A DNA stretch of 64,000 nucleotides from Cupriavidus necator (GTDB lineage: Bacteria > Pseudomonadota > Gammaproteobacteria > Burkholderiales > Burkholderiaceae): the NCBI RefSeq assembly GCF_013141915.1, contig NZ_SROX01000009.1:179901-243900 (forward strand), written 5' to 3'. The notes under the pieces are model-generated. The model was not told the DNA's origin. It worked only from the letters and a program-made list of their open reading frames with translations, and ran no database searches. The translations under genes were made by a program, and so were the position numbers. This document shows positions 26,588 through 35,725 of this stretch, one piece after another; position 1 is the stretch's first letter; every line of letters starts with the position of its first letter.

Positions 26588-27271
26588 TCAGGCGGCGGCC
26601 TGGTAGCGGGTCGGATCGGGCACGCCGGCGGCTTCGAAGCCGGCACGGCGGATGCGACAGGAATCGCACACGCCGCAAGCGCGGCCCTCGTCGTCGGCCT
26701 GGTAGCACGACACCGTCAGGCTGTAGTCCACGCCCAGCGCGATGCCGGCGCGGATGATCTCGCCCTTGGTCATGTCGATGATGGGCGCATGCACGCGGAA
26801 GCGGTCGCCCTCGACACCGGCCTTGGTGGCCAGGTTGGCCAGGGTCTCGTAGGCCGCGACGTATTCCGGGCGGCAGTCCGGGTAGCCGGAATAGTCGACC
26901 GCGTTGGCGCCGAAGAACAGGTCGCGCCCGCCCACCGCCTCGGCCCAGCCGAGCGCCAGCGACAGCATGATGGTGTTGCGCGCCGGCACATAGGTGACCG
27001 GGATGCCGCCGGTGGCGCCGTCGGTCGGCACTTCGAGCGCGTCGTCGGTCAGCGCCGAGCCGCCGAAGCGGCGCAGGTCGAGGTCGACGATCTCGTGGCG
27101 GACGGCGCCGAGGGCAGCGGCCACGCGTTTGGCGGCCTCCAGTTCCGAGGAATGGCGCTGGCCATAGCGCATCGACAGCGCATAGGTCTCGAAGCCCTGG
27201 GCGCGGGCCATGGCAAGTACGGTGGCGGAGTCGAGTCCGCCGGACAGCAGGACGATGGCGCGTTGGGTCAT
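26588..27271 (-). CDS. queC: 7-cyano-7-deazaguanine synthase
   Basis: ATP-dependent enzyme that turns 7-carboxy-7-deazaguanine into preQ0 for queuosine. The 227-residue protein has the PP-loop [13 protein letters not shown] at residues 7-19, the central [14 protein letters not shown] block and the zinc-binding [17 protein letters not shown] near 195-211. No other queuosine genes are in the window. The leader is odd: five bases before the ATG is a run of 15 C on the coding strand, occupying the place where a ribosome binding site is expected. Confidence 0.96.
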   Translation of the reverse strand: MTQRAIVLLSGGLDSATVLAMARAQGFETYALSMRYGQRHSSELEAAKRVAAALGAVRHEIVDLDLRRFGGSALTDDALEVPTDGATGGIPVTYVPARNTIMLSLALGWAEAVGGRDLFFGANAVDYSGYPDCRPEYVAAYETLANLATKAGVEGDRFRVHAPIIDMTKGEIIRAGIALGVDYSLTVSCYQADDEGRACGVCDSCRIRRAGFEAAGVPDPTRYQAAA

Positions 27272-27276
27272 GGTGC

Positions 27277-27291
27277 GGGGGGGGGGGGGGG
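27277..27291 (-). repeat. 15-base homopolymer in the queC leader
   Basis: Fifteen consecutive G on the plus strand (C on the queC coding strand) end five bases before the queC ATG. Tracts of this length are prone to slippage and could change promoter or leader spacing. A length error in the assembly is also possible. Confidence 0.9.
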
Positions 27292-27355
27292 CGTGCCGGG
27301 GGCGGCGCGCAAGAAATTCAGGCGAATCGCATATTCTATCGCGACAAACGAGAAA

Positions 27356-27373
27356 GGCCCGCCGAAGCGGGCC
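27356..27373 (-). terminator. terminator of the tol-pal operon
   Basis: On the minus strand a 7-bp GGCCCGC / GCGGGCC stem is closed by a UUCG loop and followed by TTTCTCGTTT. It lies 32 bp beyond the cpoB stop. Confidence 0.8.
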
Positions 27374-27404
27374 CTGACATGGCGGGCGGTGTCGCCGCCG
27401 ACGC

Positions 27405-28163
27405 TTACTTCAGCGTCTTGAGCCGGTTGCTCGCCGCCTGCGCGCCTTCGGTGCCCGGATACTTGGCCACCACCTGCTCCAGCGTCTTGCGCGCGGCCGC
27501 CTTCTGGCCGGACTCGAGCTGGTTGTTGGCGATGGCGATCATCGCGTCCGGCACCTTGGGGTGCGTCGGGTTGGCGTTGACCATGTTCTGCAGCACGAAG
27601 GTCGAGCCCTTGTAGTCGCGCTGCGCGTATAGCGAGTTGCCCAGCCAGTACTGCGCCAGCGGCAGGTACGGGCTCTGCGGGTACTTTTTCACGAACGCCG
27701 AGAACGAATTCCCGGCGGTCTTGAAATCGCCCGCCTGGAACTGCTTGAGCGCGGCATCGTATTCGGGCTTTTCGCCCGGCTGCGACACACCTTCGCGGCC
27801 TTCGACCGTGACCTGCTGCGGCTCGAATTTCTTCAGGCGCGCATCGAGGTCGGCGTAGTAGTCCTTCTGCTGCTTCTGCAGCGTGTCCACCGTGTTCTGC
27901 AGCACTTCGTTCTGGCCGCGCAGCCGCGCCACTTCCTGGCGCAGGCCTTCGAGCTGGTTCTGCATCTCGAGCGTGGTGCGGCTGTTTTGCTCGATGCGCT
28001 GGGTCGCGGTCGCCTGGAAACCATTGAACTGGTCGCGCAGGCCGATGACGGCCTTGCGGGCCTCGTCATCGTCGAACACTCCGGCATGCGCCTGCGACAG
28101 CGGCAGCATGCCGCCGCCGGCCACGGCGGCGAGCCACAACAGGGTGGAAACGCGTGCTTTCAT
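27405..28163 (-). CDS. cpoB: Tol-Pal system coordinator CpoB (YbgF)
   Basis: A 252-residue periplasmic protein that links outer-membrane constriction to peptidoglycan synthesis through TolA and PBP1B. A signal peptide (residues 1-27, ending AHA-G) is followed by an N-terminal trimerising coiled coil (about 40-115, rich in [20 protein letters not shown] heptads). C-terminal TPR repeats span about 130-250 ([32 protein letters not shown]). It is the last gene of the operon, 15 bp after pal. Confidence 0.94.
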   Translation of the reverse strand: MKARVSTLLWLAAVAGGGMLPLSQAHAGVFDDDEARKAVIGLRDQFNGFQATATQRIEQNSRTTLEMQNQLEGLRQEVARLRGQNEVLQNTVDTLQKQQKDYYADLDARLKKFEPQQVTVEGREGVSQPGEKPEYDAALKQFQAGDFKTAGNSFSAFVKKYPQSPYLPLAQYWLGNSLYAQRDYKGSTFVLQNMVNANPTHPKVPDAMIAIANNQLESGQKAAARKTLEQVVAKYPGTEGAQAASNRLKTLK

Positions 28164-28178
28164 GGAAGGCGGTCCAGA

Positions 28179-28688
28179 TCAGTAGTTGATGTCCGCGCGG
28201 CGGTTCTCGGCCCAAGAGGCTTCATCATGGCCGGTGGCCTTGGGCTTTTCCTTGCCCAGGCTGACGGCTTCCATCTGCGCGTCGGGCACGCCCATCGAGG
28301 CCAGCGAGCGGCGCACGGCTTCGGCGCGCTTCTGCCCCAGCGCGAGGTTGTACTCGCTGGTGCCGCGCTCGTCGGTGTTGCCCTGGATCAGGATCTTGCG
28401 GCCCTGGTTGGTGCCCAGGTACTTGGCGTGCGCGCCCAGCATGCCCTGGTAGTCGGCCTTGACGCTGTAGCTGTCGAAGTCGAAGTAGACGCTGCGCTTG
28501 GCCAGCGGGCCGTTCGGGTCGTTCAGCGGATCGGCGGCGGTCACCGGGGTGACGGCGCGCGGATCGGCACCCGTGCCGCCGGTGCCGGCGCCGGCATTGG
28601 CGGTATCGTCAAGCTTGACGCCGGAGCTGCAGGCGCCAAGGGCAAGCAGTGCGGCAACGGCAAGGGTTTTGGTCATCAGTTGAGGCAT
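28179..28688 (-). CDS. pal: peptidoglycan-associated lipoprotein
   Basis: A 169-residue outer-membrane lipoprotein that binds peptidoglycan and TolB. The lipobox LGAC places the lipidated Cys at about residue 20. A Gly/Thr-rich linker leads to an OmpA-like domain (about 60-165) with YFDFDSYSVK and NTDERGTSEYNLALGQKRAEAV cut here to its key part: the Asp and Arg that hold diaminopimelate. The first ATG has GGAG nine bases upstream. It lies between tolB and cpoB. Confidence 0.96.
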   Translation of the reverse strand: MPQLMTKTLAVAALLALGACSSGVKLDDTANAGAGTGGTGADPRAVTPVTAADPLNDPNGPLAKRSVYFDFDSYSVKADYQGMLGAHAKYLGTNQGRKILIQGNTDERGTSEYNLALGQKRAEAVRRSLASMGVPDAQMEAVSLGKEKPKATGHDEASWAENRRADINY

Positions 28689-28703
28689 GGTGAATGACTC
28701 CTG

Positions 28704-30077
28704 TTATTGCATGAAAGGACCCCAGGACGGCTCGCGAACATCGCCGGACTGGAGGGACAGAACCTGCCGGGTACGCCCGTCAGTGGACACCGCCGCCAGC
28801 ACCGCGCGACCGCCCACGCGGGTGGCATAAAGGATGTACTTGCCGTTGGCGGCGAAGCTCGGCGCTTCGTCGTTGGCGGTATCGGTCAGCGACGTCACGT
28901 CGCCGTTGGTCAGGTCCTGCAGCTGCAGCTTGAAGCCGCCCGCGCGCGAGATGTACGCCAGGTACTTGCCGTCCGGCGAAATGCGCGGGCTTACGTTGTA
29001 GCTGCCCTTGAAGGTGACGCGTTGCGCGCCGCCGCCTTCCTCGCCGGAGGCGGGCATGCGGTAGACCTGCGGCGCACCGCCGCGGTCGCTGGTGAAGTAG
29101 ATGCTCTTGCCGTCGGGCGAATACTGCGGTTCGGTGTCGATGGCGCTGCTGCGCGACAGGCGGCGGATGCCCGAGCCATCGGCGTTGACCTGGTAGACCT
29201 GGGTATTGCCGTCGCGCGACAGCGCCAGCGCCAGGTGCCGGCCGTCCGGGGACCACGACGGCGCGCTGTTGTTGCCCTTCTGGTTCGACACCAGCGTGCG
29301 CTTGCCGCTGGCCAGGTCGTGCACATACACCACCGGTTTCTTGGCCTCGAACGAGACATAGGCCACGCGCGCGCCGTCCGGCGACCACGACGGCGAGATG
29401 ATGGGCTCGTTGCTGGTCAGCGCCACCTGCGCGTTCTGGCCATCCGAATCGGAGATCAGCAGCTGGTAGCGGCCGCCCACCTTCGACACGTAGGACAAGC
29501 GCGTGGCAAACACGCCACGCTCACCCAGCAGCTTCTCATAGATGTAGTCGGCGATCTTGTGCGCGGTCACGCGCAACTGCGACTGGGTGACGGTGAAGGC
29601 CAGCCCGCCCAGGCTCTGGCCCTTGACGGTGTCATACAGGCGGAAGCGCACTTCGTACTTGCCGCCCGCGGCCGGGGTCACGCTGCCGGCGACAAAGGCG
29701 TCGGCGCCGCGGGTCTTCCAGCTGCCCAGGTCGACATTGGCGGACTCCGCCACGGTGGCGCCGCCGGGGTCGACATTGCGAAGACGGCCGCTGCGCGCCA
29801 GGTCCGCGCGGATGATCGCGGTCAGGTTCTGCGGGGCCTGGGCCTCGCCCTGGAAGTTGGCGGTAGCCACCGGGATCTGGCTGGCGCCGACCCCGGAGAT
29901 TTCAACGTTGAGCTGCGCGTGCGCGGCGCCGGCTGCCATGGTCATGGCCGCGGCCAGCCACGCCATCAGCGCGCGCCGGCCCGCCAGCGGCACCGGCCGG
30001 CTGGCGCGGGGGGATGCGGGTGAATTTGCGTTGTGCCGCCTTGCGGACAGCCAGTTGGGGGCCCAAAGCTTTCGCAT
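28704..30077 (-). CDS. tolB: Tol-Pal periplasmic protein TolB
   Basis: A 457-residue periplasmic protein. An unusually long N-terminal stretch (about 54 residues, ending AHA-Q) contains the signal peptide. The N-terminal alpha/beta domain ([16 protein letters not shown]) is followed by a six-bladed propeller with repeated WSPDG, YSPDG and SPDGKYLAY blades. TolB shuttles between Pal and TolA. GGAG lies five bases before the ATG at 30077. A gap of 205 bp with no clear gene separates it from tolA. Confidence 0.95.
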   Translation of the reverse strand: MRKLWAPNWLSARRHNANSPASPRASRPVPLAGRRALMAWLAAAMTMAAGAAHAQLNVEISGVGASQIPVATANFQGEAQAPQNLTAIIRADLARSGRLRNVDPGGATVAESANVDLGSWKTRGADAFVAGSVTPAAGGKYEVRFRLYDTVKGQSLGGLAFTVTQSQLRVTAHKIADYIYEKLLGERGVFATRLSYVSKVGGRYQLLISDSDGQNAQVALTSNEPIISPSWSPDGARVAYVSFEAKKPVVYVHDLASGKRTLVSNQKGNNSAPSWSPDGRHLALALSRDGNTQVYQVNADGSGIRRLSRSSAIDTEPQYSPDGKSIYFTSDRGGAPQVYRMPASGEEGGGAQRVTFKGSYNVSPRISPDGKYLAYISRAGGFKLQLQDLTNGDVTSLTDTANDEAPSFAANGKYILYATRVGGRAVLAAVSTDGRTRQVLSLQSGDVREPSWGPFMQ

Positions 30078-30282
30078 GCTGCTCCTCAGTCGATTTCAAG
30101 TTTCGTCGGGCACGACAGGCAATCGGCAACACGGGAAATGCGGCATTGCAGCGCGTGGCGCATGCCCCGTCCGCGTGCGTACCGCACCGTCGGCTGCGTC
30201 AGGCAACCTGTCATGCTAGCGCTGGGACCAGAACCCGGCGATGAAGGTTGCATTATGTTGCAAATCATGCCGTGCCGGTCAC

Positions 30283-31329
30283 TCAGTCCTTCGGTCGGAA
30301 GGTAATGGTGAAGCTGGCCGGCGCCTTGCCGTTCTCGTCGCGCGGCAGCGGATCGGAACGCTCCACCGCGCGCAGCACGGCATTATCCCAGCCGGAGTTG
30401 CCGCTGGACTTGGACAGCCGCGCCGACAGCAGCGAACCGTCCGGCGCCAGCTGCACCGATACCACCGCGGTCGGGTTGCCCGGCACGTCCTCGGTAAAGA
30501 CGATGTTCGGCTTGACCCGGCGGCGCACGCGGTCGGCATAGCCAGGCGAAGCCTTGCCGCCACCGCCGGCACCGGCGCCGGCCGCATTGCCCACGCCGCC
30601 ACCGCCGGCGCCAGAGCCGCCAGCCAGCGCCTGCAGGCGCGCCAACTCGCTCTTGCGCTGGGCATTGGCGGCGGCTTCGCGCTTGGCCTTGGCATCGGCG
30701 TCCGCCTTGGCCTTGGCATCGGCCTGGGCCTTCGCCTTGGCATCCGCCTGGGCCTTGGCCTTGGCCTCGGCGGCTTCCTTGCGCTCCCGCTCGGCCTGTT
30801 CCTTGCGATCCTGCTCCTGCTGCGCGGCCTTCTTCTTCGCGTCTTCCTTGCGCTCGGCCTCGCGCCGCTCGGTTTCCTTGCGGTCAGCGTCCTTGCGCAG
30901 GGCTTCCTTGCGCGCTTCTTCCTTGCGCGCTTCTTCCTTGCGCTCGGCCTCCTTGCGCTCGGCCTCCTTGCGTGCCGCTTCCTTGCGCTCGGCTTCTTCA
31001 CGCGCGGCCGCTTCGGCCCGGCGCTTCTTCTGCTCCAGCGCAATATCGGCGTCGTCCTCGACCTTGCTCTTCACCTGGGGCGGCGGCGGCGCCGGACGCG
31101 GCTGCACCACCGGCTCCGGCTCCGGCCGCGGGGGCGGCGGGGGTGCGGTAGCGGCGGGGATTTCCTCCCACAGTTCGGCCTCGGCCCCGACCGGGGTGCT
31201 GCTCTGCCAGCTCACGCCGTAGTACAGCACGATCGCCAGCATCAGGTGCATGAGGAGCGCGAGCAGGAAGGAACGCAGGGTTCCCCGCTCCTTGACCGGC
31301 TGGTAGGGATAGGCGGCGGCGGTCGTCAT
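30283..31329 (-). CDS. tolA: Tol-Pal inner-membrane protein TolA
   Basis: A 348-residue TonB-like force transducer. One membrane helix (about 17-38, LRSFLLALLMHLMLAIVLYY) is followed by a Pro-rich patch, a long Lys/Glu/Ala helix (about 95-245) and a C-terminal domain (about 265-348). The central helix contains near-perfect repeats of KEAER and KEEAR, then KAKAQAD, then a Gly-rich hinge. The ATG at 31329 fits the family start (MTTAAAYPYQPVKERGT); a TTG five codons upstream is possible. The gene lies between tolR and tolB. Confidence 0.94.
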   Translation of the reverse strand: MTTAAAYPYQPVKERGTLRSFLLALLMHLMLAIVLYYGVSWQSSTPVGAEAELWEEIPAATAPPPPPRPEPEPVVQPRPAPPPPQVKSKVEDDADIALEQKKRRAEAAAREEAERKEAARKEAERKEAERKEEARKEEARKEALRKDADRKETERREAERKEDAKKKAAQQEQDRKEQAERERKEAAEAKAKAQADAKAKAQADAKAKADADAKAKREAAANAQRKSELARLQALAGGSGAGGGGVGNAAGAGAGGGGKASPGYADRVRRRVKPNIVFTEDVPGNPTAVVSVQLAPDGSLLSARLSKSSGNSGWDNAVLRAVERSDPLPRDENGKAPASFTITFRPKD

Positions 31330-31365
31330 CAGGCGCAACGGCAATCGGATAGGCGCTTCAACGCG

Positions 31366-31809
31366 TCAGGAGGTCTTGGACTTGACCATCAGGCCCACGC
31401 GCTTGACGCCATCGGCCTTGAGGATGGACATCACGTCCAGCACCGCTTCGTACTTGACCGCGCGGTCGGCGGCGATCACCACCGGCTGGTCCGGGTTCTC
31501 GTTCTGGCGCTGGTGGACAAAGTCCAGCAGGCCCTGCTTGTCGAGCTTGCGCTCGAAGGCATTGCCGGCGTTGTCCTTGCCGCGCGCGGTCAGCTGGCCG
31601 CTTTCATGCACGGTGACGACGATCGGCGGCGCCTTCTGCTGCGGCGTGGCATTGGCCACGGTGGGCAGGTCGACGGTGGCGGGGCTCACGATCGGCGCGG
31701 CCACCATGAAGATGACCAGCAGCACGAGCATGACGTCGATATACGGCACGACATTGATCTCGGCGCTGGCCCGGCGGCGCGAGCCGCCGCGGCGCTGAAT
31801 GGCTGCCAT
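31366..31809 (-). CDS. tolR: Tol-Pal proton-channel subunit TolR
   Basis: A 147-residue ExbD/TolR protein with a single helix (about 18-40). It contains INVVPYIDVMLVLLVIFMVA with the essential membrane Asp (VPYIDVMLVL). The periplasmic domain has the usual AADRAVKYEAVLDVM motif. With TolQ it converts proton flow into motion of TolA. GGAG precedes the ATG. It is followed by tolA after 36 bp. Confidence 0.96.
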   Translation of the reverse strand: MAAIQRRGGSRRRASAEINVVPYIDVMLVLLVIFMVAAPIVSPATVDLPTVANATPQQKAPPIVVTVHESGQLTARGKDNAGNAFERKLDKQGLLDFVHQRQNENPDQPVVIAADRAVKYEAVLDVMSILKADGVKRVGLMVKSKTS

Positions 31810-31869
31810 TGCAGGACTCCTGGAGACACCGGCCCGGGCTTGCGCCCGGACCGTTGATAGGGAATACGG

Positions 31870-32553
31870 TTAGCGGGTCTGCCGCTGCAGGATGTTCAGG
31901 AACTCTTCCATGAAGCTCTCGAAGCGGATCGCGAGGCGATCGATTTCGGTCGCATAGCGGTTGTAGGCGATCACCGCCGGAATCGCCGCGAACAGGCCGA
32001 TCGCGGTCGCCACCAGCGCTTCAGCAATGCCGGGTGCCACCGATGCAAGCGTCGCCTGCTGCACATTGGACAGACCGCGGAAGGCGTTCATGATCCCCCA
32101 CACCGTGCCGAACAGGCCGATATAGGGGCTCACCGAGCCGACCGACGCCAGGAACGGCAGGTGCGACTCGAGTACGTCCATCTCGCGCTGGTAAGCCGCG
32201 CGCATGGCGCGGCGGGCGGCGTCGAGCAGCGCGCCGGCCTCGTTGCCGCGCTCGCGCGCTTTCAGGAATTCACCCATGCCGGATTCGAAGATCCGTTCCA
32301 GCGCACCGGTGTTGTGGCGGTTGTTGACGGCACTGTTATATAGCGCCTGCAGGTCGCCGCCCGCCCAGAAGTCGCGCTCGAAGCCTTCGGTCTGGGTGCG
32401 CGCCGAACGCACCGCCAGGTGCTTGCGGAAGATATAGGTCCACGAAAACAGCGACATGACGAGCAACAGCGCCATGACGGCCTGTGCCAGCACGCTGGCG
32501 TGGAGCACCAGCGTTACGATCGACATGTCTTGCGTGACGGTCACGGGATTCAT
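31870..32553 (-). CDS. tolQ: Tol-Pal proton-channel subunit TolQ
   Basis: A 227-residue ExbB/TolQ protein with three membrane helices (about 17-38, 133-155 and 170-192). It contains the conserved VGSVSPYIGLFGTVWGIMNAF and EALVATAIGLFAAIPAVIAYN stretches, listed here as position markers (about 137-157 and 178-198). Its ATG overlaps the ybgC stop by 4 bp, so the two are coupled. Confidence 0.96.
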   Translation of the reverse strand: MNPVTVTQDMSIVTLVLHASVLAQAVMALLLVMSLFSWTYIFRKHLAVRSARTQTEGFERDFWAGGDLQALYNSAVNNRHNTGALERIFESGMGEFLKARERGNEAGALLDAARRAMRAAYQREMDVLESHLPFLASVGSVSPYIGLFGTVWGIMNAFRGLSNVQQATLASVAPGIAEALVATAIGLFAAIPAVIAYNRYATEIDRLAIRFESFMEEFLNILQRQTR

Positions 32554-32954
32554 CGTGCTGACTTGATGGTGGCTAGAACGGGGTCGGGGATCGGGGCGGG
32601 ACGGAAAGTGCTTTGGTCGACGCAGCCAACGCGGATGGCGCCGGTCGCGAGCAGCAGCTCGCCACGCCAGGCTTCCTGGGTGAACTGCACCGAAGCCGGG
32701 CCGACCCGGTCGATGCGCGTGCGGATCTCAAGCTGGTCGTCCAGCCGGGCGGGCGCATTGTAGTCGACCGCCGTGCTGCGGACGATAAAGACCACGCCGG
32801 CCTGCTCGGCGAGCGCCTGCTGTTCGATGCCGAGCGAGCGCAGCCACTCGGTGCGGGCCCGCTCGAAGAACTTGAGGTAGTTGGCGTAGAACACTACGCC
32901 GCCTGCATCGGTGTCTTCCCAGTACACCCGCAGGGTCCAGACAAAGTTTGTCAT
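32550..32954 (-). CDS. ybgC: acyl-CoA thioesterase YbgC, first gene of the tol operon
   Basis: A 134-residue hot-dog fold thioesterase conserved at the head of tol-pal operons. The active-site signature YWEDTDAGGVVFYANYLKFFE is at residues about 11-31, with the catalytic Asp in the DTDAGG turn. The ATG at 32954 fits the family start; the open frame upstream lacks a ribosome binding site and is low-quality. It heads the seven-gene operon that runs to cpoB. Confidence 0.93.
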   Translation of the reverse strand: MTNFVWTLRVYWEDTDAGGVVFYANYLKFFERARTEWLRSLGIEQQALAEQAGVVFIVRSTAVDYNAPARLDDQLEIRTRIDRVGPASVQFTQEAWRGELLLATGAIRVGCVDQSTFRPAPIPDPVLATIKSAR

Positions 32955-33370
32955 GGCCGCGATTGTAACGGAGAGCGATACCCGTTTCGTGTAAACCCGC
33001 AGGACGACTTTGCAACAGCAAGTTGCTGGCCAGGGCCGCGCCAGCCCTTGCCAGGGCTTGGCTGGCGGGTCCACGGCTTGCGGCGGGCGGCCGCCTCGCG
33101 CTACACTGCGCGCAACCATTCCATCTTGCGCGACTGGCGAAGTCAGTGGGTACTACCACGAGGAAGCGCAAGTTCTCTGGCGTGATTTCCTCACGCCATG
33201 GCGTTGACGCGAGTCATGCCTGCCGCTCGCCTGGGCAGCGAATGGGAAGCAGGGTGCGCCCTGCGCCGGACGGCTCCTACCCGCCGCCGGTGCCGGTCGC
33301 CGCTAGCCTTCCCCGCGCGCCCTACCCCCGATGCCCGCATCGGATTCGCTTTTTTCAGACGAGTTTCGCC
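32955..33370. other. divergent ybgC-glyA spacer
   Basis: 416 bp without a believable gene. It must hold the tol operon promoter and the glyA promoter. A GC-rich inverted arrangement around 33028-33075 (CCAGGGC and CCAGCC repeats) could fold. I looked for a glycine or other known riboswitch ahead of glyA and did not see one. Confidence 0.4.
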
Positions 33371-34618
33371 ATGTTCGAACGCAGCCGTTTTACGATCGAC
33401 CAGATCGACCCCGAAGTCTTTGCCGCCATCCAGCAGGAAAACCAGCGCCAGGAAGACCATATCGAGCTGATCGCCTCCGAGAACTACACCTCGCCGGCCG
33501 TGATGGCCGCGCAGGGTTCGCAACTGACCAACAAGTACGCCGAGGGCTATCCCGGCAAGCGCTACTACGGCGGTTGCGAGTACGTCGACATCGTCGAGCA
33601 GCTGGCCATTGACCGCGTCAAGCAGCTGTTCGGCGCCGAGGCCGCCAACGTGCAGCCCAACTCGGGCTCGCAGGCCAACCAGGGCGTGTACTTCGCCGTG
33701 CTCAAGCCAGGCGACACCATCATGGGCATGAGCCTGGCCGAAGGCGGCCACCTGACCCATGGCATGGCGCTGAACATGAGCGGCAAGTGGTTCAACGTGG
33801 TCAGCTACGGCCTTAACGCCCAGGAAGACATCGACTACGACGCGCTGGAAAAGCTGGCGCAAGAGAAGAAGCCCAAGCTGATCATCGCCGGCGCCTCGGC
33901 GTTCGCGCTGCGCATCGACTTCGAGCGCATCGGCAAGGTGGCCCGCTCCATCGGCGCCTACTTCATGGTCGACATGGCGCACTACGCCGGCCTGATCGCC
34001 GCGGGCGTCTACCCGAACCCGGTGCCGCACGCCGACTTCGTCACCACCACCACGCACAAGAGCCTGCGCGGCCCGCGCGGCGGCGTGATCCTGATGAAGG
34101 CCGAGCACGAGAAGGCGATCAACTCGTCGATCTTCCCTGGCATCCAGGGCGGCCCGCTGATGCACGTGATCGCCGGCAAGGCGGTGGCCTTCAAGGAAGC
34201 GCTGACGCCCGAGTTCAAGGAATACCAGCAACAGGTGGTGAAGAACGCCGCCGTGCTGGCCGAGACCCTGATCGCGCGCGGCCTGCGCATCGTCTCGGGC
34301 CGCACCGAGAGCCACGTGATGCTGGTCGACCTGCGCGCCAAGAACATCACCGGCAAGGAAGCCGAGCGCATCCTGGGCGAGGCACACCTGACCGTGAACA
34401 AGAACGCGATCCCGAACGACCCGGAAAAGCCGTTCGTGACCTCGGGCATCCGCGTCGGCTCACCGGCCATGACCACGCGCGGCTTCAAGGAAGAAGAAGC
34501 CCGCATCGTCGGCAACCTGATCGCCGACGTGCTGGACAACCCGCACGACGCCGCCAACATCGCCGCGGTGCGCGAGCAGGTGTCGGCCCTGACCAAGCGT
34601 TTCCCGGTCTACGGCTGA
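33371..34618 (+). CDS. glyA: serine hydroxymethyltransferase
   Basis: PLP enzyme that interconverts serine and glycine and charges tetrahydrofolate with a one-carbon unit. The 415-residue length is normal. The start [17 protein letters not shown] is typical of beta-proteobacteria. [14 protein letters not shown], the [18 protein letters not shown] block and the Schiff-base lysine in [14 protein letters not shown] (about residue 229) are intact. The ATG at 33371 is chosen by homology over the open frame to 33023. nrdR follows, the usual order. Confidence 0.97.
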   Translation: MFERSRFTIDQIDPEVFAAIQQENQRQEDHIELIASENYTSPAVMAAQGSQLTNKYAEGYPGKRYYGGCEYVDIVEQLAIDRVKQLFGAEAANVQPNSGSQANQGVYFAVLKPGDTIMGMSLAEGGHLTHGMALNMSGKWFNVVSYGLNAQEDIDYDALEKLAQEKKPKLIIAGASAFALRIDFERIGKVARSIGAYFMVDMAHYAGLIAAGVYPNPVPHADFVTTTTHKSLRGPRGGVILMKAEHEKAINSSIFPGIQGGPLMHVIAGKAVAFKEALTPEFKEYQQQVVKNAAVLAETLIARGLRIVSGRTESHVMLVDLRAKNITGKEAERILGEAHLTVNKNAIPNDPEKPFVTSGIRVGSPAMTTRGFKEEEARIVGNLIADVLDNPHDAANIAAVREQVSALTKRFPVYG

Positions 34619-34626
34619 TGGTACGA

Positions 34627-34654
34627 GGCCGCCCGTGCGCGTGCATGGGCGGCC
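34627..34654 (+). terminator. hairpin between glyA and nrdR
   Basis: An 8-bp perfect outer stem (GGCCGCCC / GGGCGGCC) with a further 3-bp inner stem and a GCGT loop. There is no U-tract, so it could attenuate read-through rather than end the transcript, or act as an mRNA processing element. Confidence 0.45.
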
Positions 34655-34768
34655 GGCGGCTCCGCAAGCCAGCGCCTCGGCGCGGGCTGCGGGCCTCGCC
34701 AACCCGCCCCGCCGCCGCAGAACCACAACACGGACAAGGCGATGGGGTTCAACTGAAGGTGGTCCGGC

Positions 34769-35233
34769 ATGAAATGCCCCTTTTGCGGTCATTCCAATAC
34801 CCAGGTGCTCGACACACGCATGTCGGAAGACGGCGATGCCGTGCGCCGGCGCCGCCGCTGCGAAGCCTGCGACCGCCGCTTCACCACCTATGAGCGGATC
34901 GAGCTGTTCTTCCCCGCCATCGTCAAGAAAAACGGCTCGCGCGTGGACTACGCTCGCGCCAAGCTGAAGGATTCGATGCGCCTGGCGCTGCGCAAGCGCC
35001 CGGTCTCGGCCGAGGCCATCGATGAAGCCATCACCCGCATCGAAGAAAAGCTGCTGGCCCTGGGCGAGAAAGAAATCCCCAGCAGCCAGGTCGGCGAACT
35101 GGTGATGCGCGAGCTGCGCAAGCTCGACAAGATCGCCTATATCCGCTTTGCCTCGGTGTACCGCAGCTTTGAGGATGTGTCCGAATTCTCGGACGTGCTC
35201 GCGGAAGTCACCGCGGGCAGCGGCAAGCGCTGA
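34769..35233 (+). CDS. nrdR: transcriptional repressor NrdR
   Basis: A 154-residue nucleotide-sensing repressor of ribonucleotide reductase genes. The N-terminal zinc ribbon [17 protein letters not shown] with the second Cys pair in [10 protein letters not shown] (residues 3-34) is followed by an ATP-cone domain (about 49-139, [20 protein letters not shown] motif). It lies 150 bp after glyA. No nrd genes are in the window. It is convergent with the pilin operon, with a 21-bp gap. Confidence 0.96.
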
Positions 35234-35254
35234 CGCTCTCGCGCCAGCCCTGCG

Positions 35255-35725
35255 CTACCAGCACTGGGCCGAGGCCACGCCGGCGCGCATCCCGGTGTTT
35301 CCCTGCACCCCCAGGTGGTTGATGGTGTAGCTGCCGCAGTCGTCCCCCAGCTGCACGCCGACCGGCGTCGCCGTCGCGGTATAGCTGGTCGCCGGATTGC
35401 CCGCCACCACGGTCAGTTGGTAGTACGCCTGGCCGCCCGACTGGATCGCCACGGGGAACGCCGCGCCGGCATAGCCCAGCGCCGCGGGCGTGCCGCCATA
35501 CACGTTCTGCGTGCTGAATAGTCGCTCCTGGCGCGCCGCAAGGTCGAGCAAGGCCGTCTTGGCGTCGGTGCGGCGCGACTTGCGCACATGCTCGGTGTAT
35601 GACGGATAGGCAATCGCGGCCAGCACCGCGGCGATCGCCACCGCGATCATCAGCTCGATCAGCGTGAAGCCGGCGGCGGCACGCCGCGTACGGGCAAAGC
35701 CAGGCAGGGGCAGGTTCATGGTCAT
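35255..35725 (-). CDS. pilE: type IV pilin, PilE-like, end of minor-pilin operon 1
   Basis: A 156-residue type IV pilin. Leader peptide MTMNLPLPGFARTRRAAAG, then the mature N-terminus FTLIELMIAVAIA with the key Glu5. The alpha-spine is followed by a C-terminal domain with a Cys pair (GDDCGSYTI and AQCW). PilE in this gene position is a minor or accessory pilin in beta- and gamma-proteobacteria. Its ATG overlaps the pilY1 stop (ATGA at 35722-35725). It is the last gene of operon 1. Confidence 0.88.
   Translation of the reverse strand: MTMNLPLPGFARTRRAAAGFTLIELMIAVAIAAVLAAIAYPSYTEHVRKSRRTDAKTALLDLAARQERLFSTQNVYGGTPAALGYAGAAFPVAIQSGGQAYYQLTVVAGNPATSYTATATPVGVQLGDDCGSYTINHLGVQGNTGMRAGVASAQCW

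Noticed and set aside
32955..33370. Glycine riboswitch ahead of glyA
   Set aside because: No tandem aptamer blocks are visible; only GC-rich repeats are present.
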